DNA from: Bacteroidota bacterium
GTDB taxonomy: Bacteria; Bacteroidota; Bacteroidia; AKYH767-A; 2013-40CM-41-45
Assembly (NCBI GenBank): GCA_016713765.1
Contig: JADJON010000001.1
Span: 1 to 64,000 of the forward strand
Length of the DNA stretch: 64,000 nt
Reading direction: 5' to 3'
Shown here: in pieces, positions 61,514-64,000 of the stretch
Numbering within the stretch: position 1 is the stretch's first letter
Layout of the letters: each line of letters opens with the position of its first letter
Translations under genes and position numbers: made by a program
The notes under the pieces: generated by a model
Seen by the model: the letters and a program-made list of their open reading frames with translations, nothing else
The model's database searches: none
What the model was told of the DNA's origin: nothing

Positions 61514-63166
61514 TCAGGAAAGTTGGTATTCGGCAAGGTTCATCAGGTACTGGTACATCCCCTGTAAACGGGATTCGACAATCCCGTAATACATCGTATT
61601 GGTCGGATCCGCCAGGTAGTCGTCCCAGGCATCGGTCCAGTAATGGTCCTGTGCCTGTCCTGATAAAAGGAAGCTTTTGAGATAGTCTTTCAACGTCTGG
61701 GACGGGTCAAAGCAGTAATGCCGATCGAGTACTTCCTGAATGAGCAGGTTGGGGTCGGTTGCATCCGCGAGTGTTTCGGTATAGGCTACGACATCGAAGG
61801 AGATATTGCTGCTGCCCGAGGTATAACCGGTGGACACCATGCGGTCGGTGAATGCATTGCGCGCGGGGAGTGTGGTCGCGTTGATCCACAATTCATGATA
61901 CGCTGGAGCGGAATAGTAAGCCGGCCAGCCGGCCACATCGGGCGGGTCGCCGATCGACTGCCCCATGGCGCTGGCCTGCGAGAAAATCCGGTACCAGAGT
62001 GCATACTGGTCTTCCAATGCGGAAGCATCCGGAAAGGTGACTGCAAAATCGCGCGCGTGGGATACCGCGAAATCGATGGGTGTTTTGATGAGCGCACCGC
62101 GATTGGCTACATCGAAAAAATGTTCACTGCCGAGCAGCGCCTGCAAAGCCGGGATGATCTCGTAATTGTTATTCCGAAAGATATCGGCCAGCGGCTGTAT
62201 GACATCCGTCTCGGTCGCGGCGTCAATCTCGTAGTAGACGAAATAGCGGTACAGTTTCCGCGCGATCAGCAAGGCAACCTCCTGCCGTGAGAAGATCATG
62301 TCGAGCAGATCGTCGAGTTCATCCTGACCGGCGGTACCACTGCGACCGGCGATGACCGCATTACCGTAATAGGCGGAAAAGACCTTGTCGCTGGTATCGT
62401 GGCGATTCGGGTCGAAATAAGCTGTTCCATTCGAGAACGTGATGCGGTATCCAGTGAGCACCTTCGCGGCGTTCTTCACATCATCCTCCGTATAATAAGG
62501 CTGACCGGTCGCATCTTTGCCTACCGTAAACAACTCCTGAAGTTCGCGTCCATAATTTTCATCCGGCGCGCTGGCGGTATTCAGGTAGCCGTTCAGGTAG
62601 CGCAACATTCCCGGATCGATGGTAACGGCCCGGGTCATGGTCTTGAAATTCCCCAAGGCATGGAGTCGCAAAAGTGCGTTGTTCTGGTAGCCCATTACAG
62701 CGTTCCCCAGCGTGGCCGCTTCGGTCACAAAGTGATTGTGCCAGAATAAGACCATTCGTTCCGTGATGCCCGGATCCGGTTGCAGCATCAAGCCGATCCA
62801 CCAGGAACGGAACGAGCGCAGGCGTTGTCCGTTCGCCAAGGCATCGTAAGCGGCGTTTACCCACGTTTGCCCGAAGGGCACATTCGGGTCGTTGTAAACC
62901 GCGGTAGCAGTATATAAAGGTGGTGAGGGTTGCGTTGCCAGGGGTGTGAGCAGTTCGTTCAAAGCGCCACTCAAGCCAATGGACAGATAATGATCACACT
63001 CGGCCTTCGTTGCTCCGAAACGGGTGCGGCGAAGCAGGTGCTTCACTTCGCTCAGGCTCCAGGCACCGGAGTAAGGCGCAAGCCCGGTTTGTGTGCGGGC
63101 TAGCGGTTCGACAAGTGTTGTTTCGTCGGTTTGCGGCCGACCGGAAAGGAAATCACGACGGTTCAT
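61514..63166 (-). CDS. DUF1800 family protein
   Basis: About 550 residues from the preferred start MNRRDFLSGRPQTDETTLVEP; a longer frame adds 14 residues. Typical segments: VKHLLRRTRFGATKAECDHYL, RMVLFWHNHFVTEAATLG near residue 135, the central YTEDDVKNAAKVLTGYRI and IARKLYRYFVYYEIDA, then DPPDVAGWPAYYSAPAYHELWINATTLPAR. DUF1800 is a helical family with a possible metal site, always coupled with DUF1501. Their joint role at the cell envelope is unknown. Co-transcribed with the DUF1501 gene. Confidence 0.88.
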   Translation of the reverse strand: MNRRDFLSGRPQTDETTLVEPLARTQTGLAPYSGAWSLSEVKHLLRRTRFGATKAECDHYLSIGLSGALNELLTPLATQPSPPLYTATAVYNDPNVPFGQTWVNAAYDALANGQRLRSFRSWWIGLMLQPDPGITERMVLFWHNHFVTEAATLGNAVMGYQNNALLRLHALGNFKTMTRAVTIDPGMLRYLNGYLNTASAPDENYGRELQELFTVGKDATGQPYYTEDDVKNAAKVLTGYRITFSNGTAYFDPNRHDTSDKVFSAYYGNAVIAGRSGTAGQDELDDLLDMIFSRQEVALLIARKLYRYFVYYEIDAATETDVIQPLADIFRNNNYEIIPALQALLGSEHFFDVANRGALIKTPIDFAVSHARDFAVTFPDASALEDQYALWYRIFSQASAMGQSIGDPPDVAGWPAYYSAPAYHELWINATTLPARNAFTDRMVSTGYTSGSSNISFDVVAYTETLADATDPNLLIQEVLDRHYCFDPSQTLKDYLKSFLLSGQAQDHYWTDAWDDYLADPTNTMYYGIVESRLQGMYQYLMNLAEYQLS

Positions 63167-63336
63167 GCGAGTGGGCGAATGTTCCCTAAGACCCGGACAA
63201 ATGGGCAAGGTTTAAGGCTTGAATGAAAGGACGACAGGGATGTTAGCGGAAGGATGAAGATAATGCACAGCGGACAGATTGGATCCAATGATCGATTCGG
63301 GTTTGAACAGATTTATCGTAAAAGAGGCTGTTGTTA
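63167..63336. other. Intergenic upstream of the DUF1800/DUF1501 pair
   Basis: No coding frame with support. Probably holds the promoter of the minus-strand pair. No clear -7/-33 combination was found. Confidence 0.35.
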
Positions 63337-64000
63337 CGCTCCTCCGGAGCTTGAAATTTCTGTGAATCCATTGTTCTAACGTGTTGGGCCCCTCCGGGGC
63401 TGGGTGGGGTGATGATGAAACGCTTTTGCCCATTTGTTGGAAGACATCATGTAGGCAATATCAAACGGACTGCCGTATTCGGTTCATGATGATCCTTCAC
63501 TGGATACAATCAGCCCCGGAGGGGCCAAATACGTTTGTCGATGGCAAACCCACTACTCCAAAGCTCCGGAGGAGCGTAACAACAGGCCCTTCAGGGTAAC
63601 AACAATTCTTGAGTTCCGTGATTGGATTTTCATCGATGCAGAAATTTCACCCGATCTCAATCGGCACCTTTTATTTCGCTCCTCCGGAGCTTGAAATTTC
63701 TGTGGATCATTATTCCAACGTGTTGGGCCCCTCCGGGGCTGGGTGGGGTGATGACGAAACGCTTTTGCCCATTTGATGGAAGACATCATGTAGGCAATAT
63801 CAAACGGACTGCCGCATTCGGTTCATGATGATCCTTCACTGGATACAATCAGCCCCGGAGGGGCCAAATACGTTTGTCGATGGCAAACCCACTACTCCAA
63901 AGCTCCGGAGGAGCGTAACAATAGGCCCTTCAGGGCAACAACAATTCTTGAGTTCCGTGATTGGATTTTCATCGATGCAGAAATTTCACCCGATCTCAAT
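63337..64000. repeat. 340-bp tandem direct repeat made of nested palindromes
   Basis: Unit 1 begins at 63337, unit 2 at 63677 and runs off the window. The two match almost perfectly at exactly 340 bp spacing, including the ends TTGAGTTCCGTG and AATTTCACCCGATC. Each unit has an outer inverted pair GCTCCTCCGGAGC and GCTCCGGAGGAGC, and an inner pair GGCCCCTCCGGGGCTG-type and CAGCCCCGGAGGGGCC, followed by GGCCCTTCAGGG. No gene; the small open frames are by-products of the repeats. Confidence 0.85.

Noticed and set aside
63337..64000. CRISPR array
   Set aside because: The repeat unit is 340 bp and palindromic, with no short repeat/variable spacer pattern and no cas genes.

Overview
The window looks like a Bacteroidota chromosome segment, moderately GC-rich in its core. 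The evidence is four kinds of cell-surface protein: type IX secretion sorting domains of type A (4314..5216, 59916..61502) and type B (48060..52933, 53790..59609), two giant SprB/PKD-repeat adhesin-like proteins, a DUF1800/DUF1501 pair, and promoter-like motifs of the Bacteroidota type (TAnnTTTG). Many genes carry single-base frameshifts, almost all in homopolymer runs. The two nearly identical IS110 copies also differ mainly by such indels. Much of the apparent gene breakage is therefore probably sequence error, as in an unpolished long-read assembly, and I annotate whole reading units rather than fragments.

Layout. 1-13.7 kb: ordinary small metabolic and regulatory genes, mostly on the minus strand. 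These include an MNT/HEPN toxin-antitoxin pair at the edge, DUF2200, two DUF1801 proteins, a VOC protein, an HTH/DUF2975 pair with a perfect operator-like palindrome, a GNAT, a DHFR-like protein, a beta-propeller lipoprotein, an SRPBCC protein, a secreted esterase and a methyltransferase. 13.7-18.9 kb: a mobile-element scrapyard. It holds two group II intron 3' remnants, two IS110-family elements in inverted orientation with a structured upstream leader that could be a bridge RNA, and an IS91 fragment fused to one of the intron remnants.

18.9-43.15 kb: an AT-rich defence island that I read as an integron-like array of three very large cassettes. Each block starts with a 9-mer GTTnnnnnn and ends with the reverse complement of its own 9-mer (GTTAGCAGA/TCTGCTAAC, GTTACAGGC/GCCTGTAAC, and GTTGTAAGC/GCTTATAAC with one mismatch). 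The blocks are separated by palindromic attC-like sites and the array abuts a tyrosine recombinase. Cassette A has a cytosine methylase, Vsr, a double-GHKL histidine-kinase-like ATPase, a receiver-like protein and an XRE regulator. Cassette B has a DNA phosphorothioation (Dnd) system with a DndE-HerA fusion, plus RmuC, a GIY-YIG protein and a HEPN protein in place of DndFGH. An IS1182 element has landed in the site between A and B. Cassette C has one huge, frameshifted, cold-shock-domain-containing gene and a coiled-coil partner.

43.3-47.8 kb: a sulfur/thiol redox cluster with an ArsR regulator, rhodaneses, a persulfide-dioxygenase-like MBL-rhodanese fusion, thioredoxin and 1-Cys peroxiredoxin. 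It is interspersed with heptameric microsatellites and palindromes. 48-59.6 kb: two paralogous SprB/PKD surface proteins separated by repeat-rich DNA. 59.9-63.2 kb: a DUF1501/DUF1800 export-associated pair. The last 660 bp is a 340-bp tandem repeat built of nested palindromes.
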